Source: Prolixibacteraceae bacterium UBA6029 (GTDB lineage Bacteria > Bacteroidota > Bacteroidia > Bacteroidales > Prolixibacteraceae). From it: a stretch of 64,000 nt of DNA. Below are positions 1-9,165 of the stretch, one piece after another; positions within the stretch are counted from its first letter, which is position 1, and every line of letters starts with the position of its first letter. The DNA lies in NCBI GenBank assembly GCA_002429385.1, contig DIZL01000007.1:29074-93073 (forward strand), written 5' to 3'. The position numbers and the translations under genes were made by a program. The notes below the pieces were generated by a model. It was not told the origin of the DNA, searched no databases, and saw only the letters and a program-made list of their open reading frames with translations.

Positions 1-1469
1 AAATAGGCACTGAATCGCTTCTTCTTTCTATGATGTCGGTGATTGTGGGCTTGCTTCTGGCACTCCAGCTGAGTAAATCACTGGGGATTTCTGTTTTTCA
101 ACCCGACAACCTGATGGTTATCGCTTTGATTACAGCTGGCTTTATCCTGGTTATTTCTGTTCTATCGGTAGTGCCGCTTTTTACTACAAAAATTGTGTCC
201 AACCTGACTATGTACTCCCCGAAAGGGCGGCTGTATTCTTTTCCGTTGGTGGTGCAATTTGCACTGGCCATTGTGGCCATTGGCTGTACGCTGGTACTTA
301 ACCGTCAAATGGATTTTATAACTGATGAACATCCGAATGCTCAGAATGCCAATATGCTGGTAATTGCCGGCAATCCCTGGGATGTCGTACAGCGATATGA
401 ACGGTTGAAAAATGAGTTGCTGAAGCACCCTGAAATAAACGAAATGACCGCTGCCATGGAAGAACCGGGGGGTGATATCCTAGATAACGTAGGGTTCGAG
501 ATGGAAGGCGTTGACAAAAAGGAAGGGCAGTCTATCAATATTTTTACCACTGACTCCAATTTTTTCAGTATGATGAACATTCATCCCATCGCAGGAACAA
601 CCGAGCTGGGCTTTACACCCTCACAACAATGGGAAGCCGATGCGGTCGAACTCAGTACACTGCGGACAAACGGCAAGCCTGATCCGCAAAAACAGGCAGA
701 ACTGGAGAAAAAGGTTGGTAATTACCACGACAAGTATATCCTGAACCAAAGCGCCCTTAAGCTGCTCGGAATTGTAAATCCCAAAGATGCCATTGGAAAA
801 CGATTCCGGTTAAACTTCTTTTTACCCGACCTTTTTCCAGAAGGAGAAATCGTTGGGGTAGTACCCGATTTCCATTACACCAACCTGCACAACGCAGAAA
901 AACCACTGGCTATCGCCCCCAGAAAGATGTTTAACTATTGTTTCATGATCGGTATTGATCCGGCTCAGCGTAAAAAAGCAGTGGAAACAATTGCCACCAC
1001 CTGGCAAAAAATTAATCCTGAATTCCCGCTTCAGTACGAATACATGACCGATGCCTACCAGAAAGTGTATGCAGGCGAATATGCCCAATCGCGGGTGCTG
1101 TCGCTGTTTGCAATCATCTCCATCCTGATTGCGGCGCTTGGTGTATTTGCCCTTGCCAGCTTCAAGATACAGCGTCAGGAAAAGGAAATTGGCATCCGAA
1201 AGGTTAACGGAGCAAGGAACTCGGAAATTCTCCTGATGCTTAACCGCGATTTTATCAAATGGGTAATTGCCGGATTCATAATTGCCACGCCGATCGCATG
1301 GTATGCCATGCACCGCTGGCTCGAAAGCTTTGCCTACAAGACCAGCCTGAGCTGGTGGATCTTTGCCCTGGCCGGTTTACTGGCATTGGGAATTGCATTA
1401 CTAACAGTTAGTTGGAAAAGCTGGATAGCAGCCACACGAAACCCGGTGGAAGCACTGAGGTATGAATAG
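1..1469 (+). CDS. MacB/FtsX-type ABC transporter permease, 5' truncated by window edge
   Basis: The reading frame is open to the first bases of the window (in-frame codons run upstream of the ATG at 30), so this is the 3' part of a longer gene. The visible 479+ residues hold the end of a first FtsX membrane block, a second transmembrane helix (FPLVVQFALAIVAIGCTLVL), a periplasmic MacB-like core domain, and a C-terminal three-helix FtsX domain with the conserved KEIGIRKVNGA loop and the ending RNPVEALRYE. Full members are about 780-800 residues with two such halves, as in the next two genes. No ATPase domain is visible; it would be a separate gene. The family moves lipids, lipoproteins, peptides or drugs using a periplasmic mechanotransmission cycle. 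The substrate is not readable here. The family call is safe. Confidence 0.9.
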   Translation, partial: IGTESLLLSMMSVIVGLLLALQLSKSLGISVFQPDNLMVIALITAGFILVISVLSVVPLFTTKIVSNLTMYSPKGRLYSFPLVVQFALAIVAIGCTLVLNRQMDFITDEHPNAQNANMLVIAGNPWDVVQRYERLKNELLKHPEINEMTAAMEEPGGDILDNVGFEMEGVDKKEGQSINIFTTDSNFFSMMNIHPIAGTTELGFTPSQQWEADAVELSTLRTNGKPDPQKQAELEKKVGNYHDKYILNQSALKLLGIVNPKDAIGKRFRLNFFLPDLFPEGEIVGVVPDFHYTNLHNAEKPLAIAPRKMFNYCFMIGIDPAQRKKAVETIATTWQKINPEFPLQYEYMTDAYQKVYAGEYAQSRVLSLFAIISILIAALGVFALASFKIQRQEKEIGIRKVNGARNSEILLMLNRDFIKWVIAGFIIATPIAWYAMHRWLESFAYKTSLSWWIFALAGLLALGIALLTVSWKSWIAATRNPVEALRYE

Positions 1470-1520
1470 TATTTCAGCCTTATCAGGAGTATATCTTTAT
1501 AAATAATATACAATCAAAAC

Positions 1521-3878
1521 ATGTTTAAATCGATGTCGTCATTAACTAAAAATTGGAAGCGGAACAAAGGGTTCCTGATCATTAACATTACCGGATTGGC
1601 TATTGGACTGGCTGTTTCAATCCTGCTATTGCTCTATGTGATGAACGAATGGAGTTACGACCGCCATTTTCAAAAACAAGACCGCATTGTACAGCTCAAC
1701 TCCGTCTGGACTCTTGAGGGTCGAAAAGAAATAAACCCAATCTGTACCCGAAAGGCTTATTCTGAACTTCCACAGAATATTCCGGGAATTGATAAAGCGG
1801 TACAGATTTACCGAGGTTGGGGCGTGGAAGTAATCCGTAAACCTGAACATTTTCAGAATCTGCAATTACTTTATGCCGATCCTGAATTCTTTGATATTTT
1901 TGAAATGAACTTTGTTTACGGGACAGCGGCAAATGCCCTGATCAGTCCATATTCTGTAGTATTGACCCAACCGAAAGCCGAAGCAATTTTTGGAAAGGCT
2001 AATCCTATGGGGCAAACCTTTACTATTGACGGAGAGGAATTCACGGTTTCAGGAGTAGTCGAAAAGCTGCCGGCAAATACACATTTCAACTTCGACGTTC
2101 TCGCTTCCATGAAATCGATACCAAACATGGATAATATAACCAGTTTGGAATTTTTCACCTATTACCTCCTCAAACCCAACGTTCCGAAGGATCAGGTTTG
2201 TCAGGCCATCAGGAAAGAATATACGTCCATGCTTGCAAAAGCATTCAGTGACTTTGGCTCATCATTTGATGCCATAACTGAACCGCTTACATGCATTCAC
2301 TTGTTTTCGAAAGCCAACTACGGCTTAGGCAATCAGGGAAGTCTGCAAACCGTGTGGCTACTGGTTGGGCTTGCCTTTCTGATCCTTCTGCTCGCTATTA
2401 CCAACTTTGTCAATCTTTTTGTGGTTCAGGGAAGTAACCGATCTACTGAGATAGGAATCCGGAAAACCAACGGCGCCGGTACCCGCGAAATATCCCGTCA
2501 GTTCTTTGGCGAAGCCTCCATGGTGGTCTTTATCTCTTTTATCATCGGGATTGCTTTGGCCATCATTTTACTTCCTTCGTTTTCAGGGCTTATCCATAAA
2601 AACCTCGAAGCTTCGCTCTTTTATCATCCGGTCTTCATTTCAGGAACTATTTTGCTGATTATTTTTACCATCCTGCTTTCGGCAAGCTATCCGGCATTTT
2701 ACCTGAGCCGTTTTAATACAATCGAAATTCTGAAGAGATCAGCCTCCAATCAATCGAAAAAGAGTTTTACTACTTCAATTGTCATCTTTCAGTCGGTAAT
2801 AACCATTGTTTTGATCGCCGTGTTACTGATCGTGAACAAGCAATCGAATTACCTGAAAAGCATTCCCGCAGGATTTAATCCAAACCATGTGATGGTAGCC
2901 TCGTCTGTCAACAACCAGATTAGCAAGCATTACGATGCCCTGAAACAAAACTTGCTGAAAGTACCGGGAGTTGAAATGGTAAGCTCTGCACAACACATAG
3001 TGGGTGGCGGTACCAGCGGACAAGGCATTTACCGTTTTGGCGGGAATGGAAAAACCTTTAAATCGATAAACGAATACCGGGTCTTGCCAGGCTTGTGCGA
3101 ACTGATGGAATTTAAGCTGAAAGAAGGGAACTTCTTCAGGGAAAGTGATCCCGCCAACAAAAAATACGTCGTTTTGAATGAAGAAGCTGTAAAAATGCTC
3201 AACCTTGAAAACCCAATAGGCGAAAAGGTCGTCATGTTTGATGACCCGATGGAGGTAATCGGGGTGGTGAAGAACTTTTACTACCATTCTCCGGCGCAGA
3301 AGATTGAGCCCATTGCGCTTACCTGCTATCGGAATTACCCTCAGTTCATTTATATCCGGTTTAACCCAACGATAAACAAATCACAGGCCACACAATCTGT
3401 ACTTCCGGTATTCCGCCAGTTCGATCCCGATTTCATGCTGGTTCCCAATTGGAGTGATGATGTTTACAATGATAAGTTCAACGGCGAAAAGACCTTATCT
3501 GAAATCATTTTCACAAGCACACTTTTATCTTTATTGGTTGCTATGCTTGGGCTTTTTGCCATACACTCGTTTACCATTGCCCGCCGGATCAAGGAAATCG
3601 GGATCCGCAAAGTGGCTGGTAGTTCCACCAGATCAGTAGTTTTTTTACTCTCCGAAAACGTATTCCTCAGGATTGGTATTTCAGCGCTAATTGCTCTGCC
3701 CGTAACCTGGCTCATCGGTCAGCATTGGCTCGAAGGCTATTCCAATCATATTCACATCGGGTTGCTCCTGCTACTGATCCCCCTGGCTATTCATACCCTG
3801 ATTGCGATACTTGCTACCTTTTTGATCAGCTACAGGGCAGCAACAAGGAACCCAATTGAAGCACTGAGGTATGAATAA
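1521..3878 (+). CDS. MacB/FtsX-type ABC transporter permease (785 aa)
   Basis: Full-length Bacteroidota-type double permease. An N-terminal helix (residues about 18-42) leads into a MacB-like periplasmic core. The first FtsX block lies at about residues 270-405 (with STEIGIRKTNGAG). A second single helix near 420-440 is followed by another periplasmic core, and the terminal FtsX block (IKEIGIRKVAGSS) ends in RNPIEALRYE. It starts 51 bases after the previous gene, so the three permeases probably form one transcription unit. An ATP-binding partner is not in the window and may lie upstream of base 1. The loop after each FtsX helix 2 is the expected ATPase-contact region. Substrate unknown. Confidence 0.92.
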   Translation: MFKSMSSLTKNWKRNKGFLIINITGLAIGLAVSILLLLYVMNEWSYDRHFQKQDRIVQLNSVWTLEGRKEINPICTRKAYSELPQNIPGIDKAVQIYRGWGVEVIRKPEHFQNLQLLYADPEFFDIFEMNFVYGTAANALISPYSVVLTQPKAEAIFGKANPMGQTFTIDGEEFTVSGVVEKLPANTHFNFDVLASMKSIPNMDNITSLEFFTYYLLKPNVPKDQVCQAIRKEYTSMLAKAFSDFGSSFDAITEPLTCIHLFSKANYGLGNQGSLQTVWLLVGLAFLILLLAITNFVNLFVVQGSNRSTEIGIRKTNGAGTREISRQFFGEASMVVFISFIIGIALAIILLPSFSGLIHKNLEASLFYHPVFISGTILLIIFTILLSASYPAFYLSRFNTIEILKRSASNQSKKSFTTSIVIFQSVITIVLIAVLLIVNKQSNYLKSIPAGFNPNHVMVASSVNNQISKHYDALKQNLLKVPGVEMVSSAQHIVGGGTSGQGIYRFGGNGKTFKSINEYRVLPGLCELMEFKLKEGNFFRESDPANKKYVVLNEEAVKMLNLENPIGEKVVMFDDPMEVIGVVKNFYYHSPAQKIEPIALTCYRNYPQFIYIRFNPTINKSQATQSVLPVFRQFDPDFMLVPNWSDDVYNDKFNGEKTLSEIIFTSTLLSLLVAMLGLFAIHSFTIARRIKEIGIRKVAGSSTRSVVFLLSENVFLRIGISALIALPVTWLIGQHWLEGYSNHIHIGLLLLLIPLAIHTLIAILATFLISYRAATRNPIEALRYE

Positions 3879-3964
3879 AAGAAGGCATAGTATAATAGGC
3901 ATAATAAGGAAAATAAAATAGGATTACCCTTAACAAAACGAATATATATAAGCAGAAATATATT

Positions 3965-6364
3965 ATGACAGTTAATTATCTTAAACTTATCTTTCGCAAT
4001 CTGATAAATCGAAAAAGTTTCACTCTAATCAATCTTTTGGGACTTTCTATGGCCTTTGCCGTTTGTATCATTATTTTGCTTTATGTTTATACTGAGTTAA
4101 GCTTCGATAAAAATATTCCTGATTTCAAGAATAAATACCGTATTACGATCAGCAATTCGGATGAACAAAAAGCAAATCTACCTTATAATTTGAAGGAACT
4201 CTTAGAGCCTCAACTCCCCATTGGTTCAGAGTTGGCAGTTGTATCGACAAGTAGTGAATACACTACCGAAGATGTATTAATTGGGTATAATCGTAATTTA
4301 TATAAATTCAAACACTTAATCTTTGCCGATAGTCGGATTCTATCCATATTGGGATTATCGCTATTAGAGGGAAATGCAGATTGTTATCAACAGTCACCAA
4401 ATCAAATACTCCTATCTCAAAAGACCGCGCAAACAATATTTGGCAATAAAAATGCCATTGGGCAAATGCTTAAATATGGTAATATGAACTATACCGTATC
4501 TGGCCTATTTAGAGATTTACCCTCAAATACCCATCTGCCTATTGAACTGATATCTCTACGACCTTTAGACTGGAAATTTACCTACGAGCAGGAGAATAGC
4601 TGGGGATACAATTTGTTTGATTACTATCTATGGGTACCAGCTCACAGCAAAGTCACAGATATTGAATCCACCATTAAAAATATTTATCTTTCAGCTCACC
4701 CCTATTATAAAAATGCCAGTCAGAAAGAGAAAGATAAAGTTTCCTTTAAGTTGGAACCAATTACCGATATCCATCTTTATTCAGATCAACTCAAATGGGA
4801 CAATAATAAAATAAAAGGAAGTATCGGACTGATTATTACATTTATAATCATTGGGTTACTCATTTTATTGATGGCTACTTTTAATTACATCAATCTATCC
4901 ACCGCCTATTTTCAGACAAAAAATACCTTCTCCGGGAATCTGAAGGTTTTTGGAGCTTCTTCTGCTCATCTATATCAATACATATATTTACAAACAACCC
5001 TGATCGTTTTGTTTGGATTGATCGGTTCTCTTGGCATTGTGAGAATGTTGCTTCCAATGTTCAACGTGTTAGTCTATCGCCAAATAGCTTTCACCCTCCT
5101 ATTAAACCCTGTAGTTATTGGCATTGGTCTTACGATCATTTCTCTTGTCATTCTTCTTGCAGGGTTATATCCTGCTATTAGGTTTTCCAACCAAACTCCG
5201 GCAAATGCACTTCTACGCTCATCATCTATGGAATCCTCCTTTTCAAAATCATTCATTCGTAAAGTTATGGTCGTATCCCAATTTACCATTTCAATCGGAT
5301 TGATAATTATAATTCTAGTCATGGGGCGACAGATTAGATTGATGAGCCAACAACATCTTGGATTTAATGCAGAACAATTAATTGAGATCAAATCATCTGT
5401 CAGTAAAAATGAGTTTAACCTGCTTAAAAGCCGGCTTGAACGTGTTTCTAATGTGGCTGGTGTATCAATTGCTAATTATAACCCAGGCGACTATATTGCC
5501 GATGGTTTTCCAATCCGATTATCAGGTGCTCCGAAAGATAAAAATATTGATGGTTCAACGGCTGTACGGGTTGATTACAATTATTTTGATGTCATGAATA
5601 TCAGACAATTGCAAGGCGAAACTATTAACCCAACAATGGAGGACAAAAATTTAGTAATCCTAAGTAAAACTGCTGCTGATGAACTTGGATTACCTAATCC
5701 TATTGGGGAGAAAATATACTATTCCGGCACTTTAAAGGAATATTTAGTTGCCGGAGTAGTGGATGATATACAATACCGAAGTTTTCGGGAAAGGCCAAAA
5801 CCAATTATTTATACATTAGGCCATTGGGGTGGAAATCCAGTCCTTCGTCTTATAAAAGGAGATCATGAGAAAGCAATAGCATCCATCAAGGAAGCATGGA
5901 ATTCCTTATTTCCCGATCGCCCATTTGATTTTAGCTTTTTCGATGATAAACTTGAAAGCAATTACCAACGCGAGACAAATACACTTCGATTACTTAATCT
6001 GCTAATGATCATTTCAATAATCATTTCATCAATGGGTATTTATGGTCTTATCATGGAAATAACCATTCAGCGTACAAAAGAGATAGGCATCCGCAAAGTT
6101 AACGGGGCAAAAATATCTGAAGTCATGGTCATGCTGAATATAGATTTTGTGAGATGGATAATTATTGCTTTTATAATCGCAAGTCCGATCGCCTGGTATG
6201 CCATGTATCACTGGCTCGAAAGCTTTGCCTATAAAACTAACCAGAGTTGGTGGATCTTTGCACTGGCAGGATTTTTGGCATTGGGAATTGCATTACTAAC
6301 GGTGAGTATGAAAAGCTGGATAGCGGCAACAAGGAACCCAATTGAAGCACTGCGGTATGAGTAG
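3965..6364 (+). CDS. MacB/FtsX-type ABC transporter permease (799 aa), mosaic
   Basis: Third tandem permease, with the same double architecture as its upstream neighbour: N-terminal helix, MacB core, FtsX block at about residues 275-415, second helix at about 430-455, second core, and a terminal FtsX block with KEIGIRKVNGAK and the ending RNPIEALRYE. Most of the gene is clearly more AT-rich than the two upstream copies. The last about 200 bases instead closely match the 3' end of the first permease (1289-1469), including an unbroken shared stretch around 6281-6300. This suggests recombination or gene conversion between paralogues. The divergent first half lacks the usual GIRK loop (NLKVFGASSAH at about residues 322-332), so only the second half keeps a canonical ATPase-contact loop. 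Confidence 0.9.
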   Translation: MTVNYLKLIFRNLINRKSFTLINLLGLSMAFAVCIIILLYVYTELSFDKNIPDFKNKYRITISNSDEQKANLPYNLKELLEPQLPIGSELAVVSTSSEYTTEDVLIGYNRNLYKFKHLIFADSRILSILGLSLLEGNADCYQQSPNQILLSQKTAQTIFGNKNAIGQMLKYGNMNYTVSGLFRDLPSNTHLPIELISLRPLDWKFTYEQENSWGYNLFDYYLWVPAHSKVTDIESTIKNIYLSAHPYYKNASQKEKDKVSFKLEPITDIHLYSDQLKWDNNKIKGSIGLIITFIIIGLLILLMATFNYINLSTAYFQTKNTFSGNLKVFGASSAHLYQYIYLQTTLIVLFGLIGSLGIVRMLLPMFNVLVYRQIAFTLLLNPVVIGIGLTIISLVILLAGLYPAIRFSNQTPANALLRSSSMESSFSKSFIRKVMVVSQFTISIGLIIIILVMGRQIRLMSQQHLGFNAEQLIEIKSSVSKNEFNLLKSRLERVSNVAGVSIANYNPGDYIADGFPIRLSGAPKDKNIDGSTAVRVDYNYFDVMNIRQLQGETINPTMEDKNLVILSKTAADELGLPNPIGEKIYYSGTLKEYLVAGVVDDIQYRSFRERPKPIIYTLGHWGGNPVLRLIKGDHEKAIASIKEAWNSLFPDRPFDFSFFDDKLESNYQRETNTLRLLNLLMIISIIISSMGIYGLIMEITIQRTKEIGIRKVNGAKISEVMVMLNIDFVRWIIIAFIIASPIAWYAMYHWLESFAYKTNQSWWIFALAGFLALGIALLTVSMKSWIAATRNPIEALRYE

Positions 6365-6646
6365 TCAAAATTCCTCTTTAAACCAAACTCTCACTACGCT
6401 CCCCAGGTTATCTAAGATCCAGAAATGAAATAATCTCCTTTGTAATCGAATTGTACGATCTTTGCCCTGATCTTCACCTTGCCAACAGAACAGGGGGTGA
6501 ATGAGATTTAAATCCAATACTAAACTTCTTGCATATAGATAGTTCAGGCTTTTCCGACGACCCGACTGATGCATGTATTCTACTCCCTTCCCCCAGGCTT
6601 TCCCCTTAGGAATCATTCTATTCTCTGTCGTACCACTATCATACCT
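6365..6646. other. Intergenic stretch before hairpin repeat
   Basis: No gene is convincing here. An 83-codon minus-strand frame (6365-6616) has no recognisable family, no promoter motif and no partner, and it ends exactly beside the stop of the permease. The bases just before the hairpin (around 6617-6628) read attctattctctgtc. Almost the same word stands in the same position before the related hairpin at 40505, so part of this flank may belong to the repeat element. Confidence 0.4.
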
Positions 6647-6820
6647 CTTTCATACCTCTTTCATACCTCTTTCAGTACAAATTCGAAACAAATTCGAATA
6701 TAATACGTAACAAATTCGAAACAAATTCGTAGCCGTTCGAATTTGTTTCGAATTTGATTCGTATTTGTTACGTATTTGTTTCGAATTTGTACTGAAAGAG
6801 GTATGAAAGAGATATGATTC
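6647..6820. repeat. Long hairpin with tandem-repeat arms (copy 1)
   Basis: Two arms of 86 bases (6647-6732 and 6735-6820) are near-perfect reverse complements around a two-base apex. The inner part of each arm is built of degenerate 10-11-base units of the type acaaattcga, and the outer part of the unit catacctcttt (three times on the left, counting one copy just outside, and about two on the right). The mismatches are mostly whole-unit register differences (ttcgaa against tacgta). The apex reads agccgttcga. A homologous element with the same apex and inner unit but a different outer unit lies at 40505-40668. It could form a cruciform or a very stable RNA stem between the permease array and the convergent aldo/keto reductase. 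No ORF or transposase is linked to it. Confidence 0.9.
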
Positions 6821-6909
6821 AATAGTTATTCAATTCCTTATGGGAACAGGAGGAAAGGACATAAGAACAGATCCGCAACCGGACGCGAAAGCAAGGCCAG
6901 GGACTGCTC

Positions 6910-7740
6910 TTAAAAGTTGAAATTGTCAGGATCGGCACCCATGCGGCCGTGATTATCAAGGCTGTCTATTATGGCCATATCTTCAGGACTTAGTTCGAAG
7001 TCAAAGATATCGGCATTGTGACGGATTCGATCAGGGGTGACGGATTTAGGAATAGTAACCACCCCTTTCTGGATGTCCCAACGAAGTACAATCTGAACGG
7101 GTGATTTCTGGTATTTCGCAGACAGCGCCTGAAAGATAGGAATGTCATTTACTTTTCCTTCCATGATTGGTCTCCAGGCCTCCAACTGTATCTGATGGTC
7201 CTGACAGAACTTCAACAATTCGGGCTGAATGAGCCTGGGGTGAAATTCAACCTGGTTAACCATTGGCATAATGCGGGCATCTTTCATGAGGGAAACCAGG
7301 TGATGGAGTAAAAAGTTACTTACACCGATTGCCCTGATCCGGCCTTGTTCATACAATTCTTCCATCGCCTTCCAGGTTTCGGATGACAATTCGCCTTTGG
7401 GCCAGTGAATCAGGTAGAGGTCAATATATTCGGTCTGTAATTGGTCCAGACTTTTTTCGAATGCCTGAAAGGCAGACCGGTACCCCTGGTCGCTGTTCCA
7501 TATTTTGGTAGTTAGGAATATCTCTTCCCGTGGAATACCGCTTTCGATAATCGCCTTACCAACGCCTCGCTCGTTCTGATATGCCGCCGCGGTATCGATG
7601 CTGCGATAACCTGCGTCAAGGGCAACTTTCACCGCATTCTCAACTTCCTGCCCTTCTTTCGAACGGAATACCCCAAGACCCAGCCACGGCATTTCAAGGC
7701 CGTTGCATAGTTTTACTTTTGACGTTTGTATCGTTGACAT
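6910..7740 (-). CDS. Aldo/keto reductase (DkgA-like)
   Basis: 276-residue NADPH-dependent reductase of the aldo/keto reductase superfamily, close in organisation to 2,5-diketogluconate reductases. The catalytic tetrad is readable: Asp in YRSIDTAAAYQNE (with the Tyr), Lys in TTKIWNSDQG and His in LYLIHWPKG. The cofactor-binding segment IPKSVTPDRIRHN follows in the C-terminal third. It has no signal peptide, so it is cytoplasmic. It converts aldehydes or ketones to alcohols; the physiological substrate cannot be read. It is followed on the same strand, after 82 bases of intergenic DNA on its 5' side, by the CoA-binding protein. Two further, more distant aldo/keto reductases occur in the window (44770 and 51835). 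Confidence 0.92.
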   Translation of the reverse strand: MSTIQTSKVKLCNGLEMPWLGLGVFRSKEGQEVENAVKVALDAGYRSIDTAAAYQNERGVGKAIIESGIPREEIFLTTKIWNSDQGYRSAFQAFEKSLDQLQTEYIDLYLIHWPKGELSSETWKAMEELYEQGRIRAIGVSNFLLHHLVSLMKDARIMPMVNQVEFHPRLIQPELLKFCQDHQIQLEAWRPIMEGKVNDIPIFQALSAKYQKSPVQIVLRWDIQKGVVTIPKSVTPDRIRHNADIFDFELSPEDMAIIDSLDNHGRMGADPDNFNF

Positions 7741-7822
7741 AGTTTTCAGTTGTTGAATAAGGTTCTATAACCAAAAGGATGCTGAAAAGGTTTAGCTCCT
7801 TTTTCAAAGTAAAATTAGGTTG

Positions 7823-8263
7823 TTATAAACCTCCAAAGATCCCTTTGATCGTCCGGTGGAATTTGTGGACTGAATGAACGGGCGGAGCATACATCAGGAT
7901 ACATTTCTTGGAAACAACCGGCAGACCCAGCTGATCGATGCTTTGCTGCACTTCTTTCGACCAGGCACCCTGTTGGAGCCAGATGTTCTTCAATCCGATT
8001 CCGGCAGCATCTTTCAATACTTCAGGGACTTTTTTTGGTGAAATGGATATCCAAACCCCATCCACTTTGCCCTCCAAACTTTTCAGATCAGGATAACAGG
8101 CCATTCCATCAATCTCCTGTACATCAGGATGAATTGGATAAATATCATATCCTTTCGATTTCAACTCTTTGCCAACAATGTTGCCAAATTTCTTACCTGT
8201 GCGGGACATACCCACGACAGCAATTCGTTTTGAACTGATAAAATTATCGATCATCGGATTCAT
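7823..8263 (-). CDS. CoA-binding domain protein (YccU-like)
   Basis: 146-residue single-domain Rossmann-type protein of the CoA_binding_2 (YccU) family. The N-terminal nucleotide-binding stretch RIAVVGMSRTGKKFGN, the central DGVWISISPKKVPEV and the segment NIWLQQGAWSKEV with a downstream conserved Cys (KKCILMY) are typical. These proteins resemble the CoA-binding half of succinyl-CoA synthetase but stand alone, and their role is not established. It lies between an aldo/keto reductase and the vitamin B12 ABC genes on the same strand. The 71 bases to the next upstream gene leave room for read-through from the B12 operon. Confidence 0.88.
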   Translation of the reverse strand: MNPMIDNFISSKRIAVVGMSRTGKKFGNIVGKELKSKGYDIYPIHPDVQEIDGMACYPDLKSLEGKVDGVWISISPKKVPEVLKDAAGIGLKNIWLQQGAWSKEVQQSIDQLGLPVVSKKCILMYAPPVHSVHKFHRTIKGIFGGL

Positions 8264-8334
8264 AATGCGAATGTTTAAAAATACTATGTGAAGTTAATGC
8301 ATTTGTGAGAATAATTTGGCATGAAGACCCCAAT

Positions 8335-9165
8335 TTATTGAGGATTACCCGTCCGCTCGCTGATTTCCTTCAGAACCTTTCGCGTGGCCAGGAAGACTGC
8401 TGGTTTACCCGATAATGGATTGGGCTGGGTAACCACTACAGTCTGGTAAACATCCTCGATATTCTGAAAGGTAAGCACCTCCTCAGGGGTTCCCTGGGTG
8501 TGGATCATGCCCTGATTAACCAGAATGAGCCGGTCACAGTATTCAGAAGCCAGGTTCAGGTCGTGAATCACCATCAGGACTGATAGCCCCATTTCCTGGT
8601 TGAGTTGCTGAAGTACATTCAGGATATGAACCTGGTGAGTAATATCAAGGTGTGAGGTAGGTTCATCGAGCAGAAGCAATTCAGGCTCCTGGGTAAGAGC
8701 GCGGGCTATGGCTGCAAGTTGCTGTTCTCCGCCGCTCAGTTCCGACATCAGTTGATCCTTAAATCGCCATGTGTCGGTCATCGTCATGTATTCACGGGCA
8801 ATCCTCAGATCATCTTCACTTTCGAAGAAGCTGAACCGGCTTTGGTAAGGAATTCGTCCCATCAACACGTAATCTTCCACACTGATGTCACCTGCATCGA
8901 TAAACTGGCTGACTATAGCTATGTTTTGAGCACGCTGACGGGGTGCAAGTGTGCGTAGGTTTTTATCTCCCAGCATGATTTTGCCTGATTTGATGCCCAG
9001 GGTCCCTGTTATGGCGCGAAACAGAGTCGTCTTCCCCGATCCGTTAGGACCTATAATTCCTGCAAATGAGCCCTTCGGCATGTCGATGCAGATGTCGGAT
9101 AACTGAAATTTCGGATATCCGCAGCAAAGGTTTTGTATGTTCAGGATGCTCGGGTTCATCGTCAT
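8335..9165 (-). CDS. btuD: ABC transporter ATP-binding protein, cobalamin/iron-siderophore type (BtuD-like)
   Basis: 276-residue ATPase with Walker A GPNGSGKTT (about residues 39-47), Q-loop VSQF, signature LSGGEQQ (about 144-150), Walker B LLLLDEPTSHLD and H-loop VIHDLN. It belongs to the FecE/BtuD group that energises uptake of cobalamin, haem or siderophores. Its ATG overlaps the stop of the permease gene by four bases (ATGA), a sign of translational coupling. The cobalamin riboswitch at the head of the operon makes vitamin B12 or a corrinoid the likely cargo. The symbol rests on that context, since sequence alone does not separate BtuD from FecE. Confidence 0.88.
   Translation of the reverse strand: MTMNPSILNIQNLCCGYPKFQLSDICIDMPKGSFAGIIGPNGSGKTTLFRAITGTLGIKSGKIMLGDKNLRTLAPRQRAQNIAIVSQFIDAGDISVEDYVLMGRIPYQSRFSFFESEDDLRIAREYMTMTDTWRFKDQLMSELSGGEQQLAAIARALTQEPELLLLDEPTSHLDITHQVHILNVLQQLNQEMGLSVLMVIHDLNLASEYCDRLILVNQGMIHTQGTPEEVLTFQNIEDVYQTVVVTQPNPLSGKPAVFLATRKVLKEISERTGNPQ

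Noticed and set aside
6365..6616. 83-codon minus-strand frame next to the permease array
   Set aside because: No recognisable family, no promoter word, and low-complexity Trp/Arg-rich translation; it ends exactly at the neighbour's stop. Kept only as a possible flank of the hairpin.
6647..6820. Tandem repeats resembling a CRISPR array
   Set aside because: Units are 10-12 bases without unique spacers, the arms are mirror images, and no cas gene is present.
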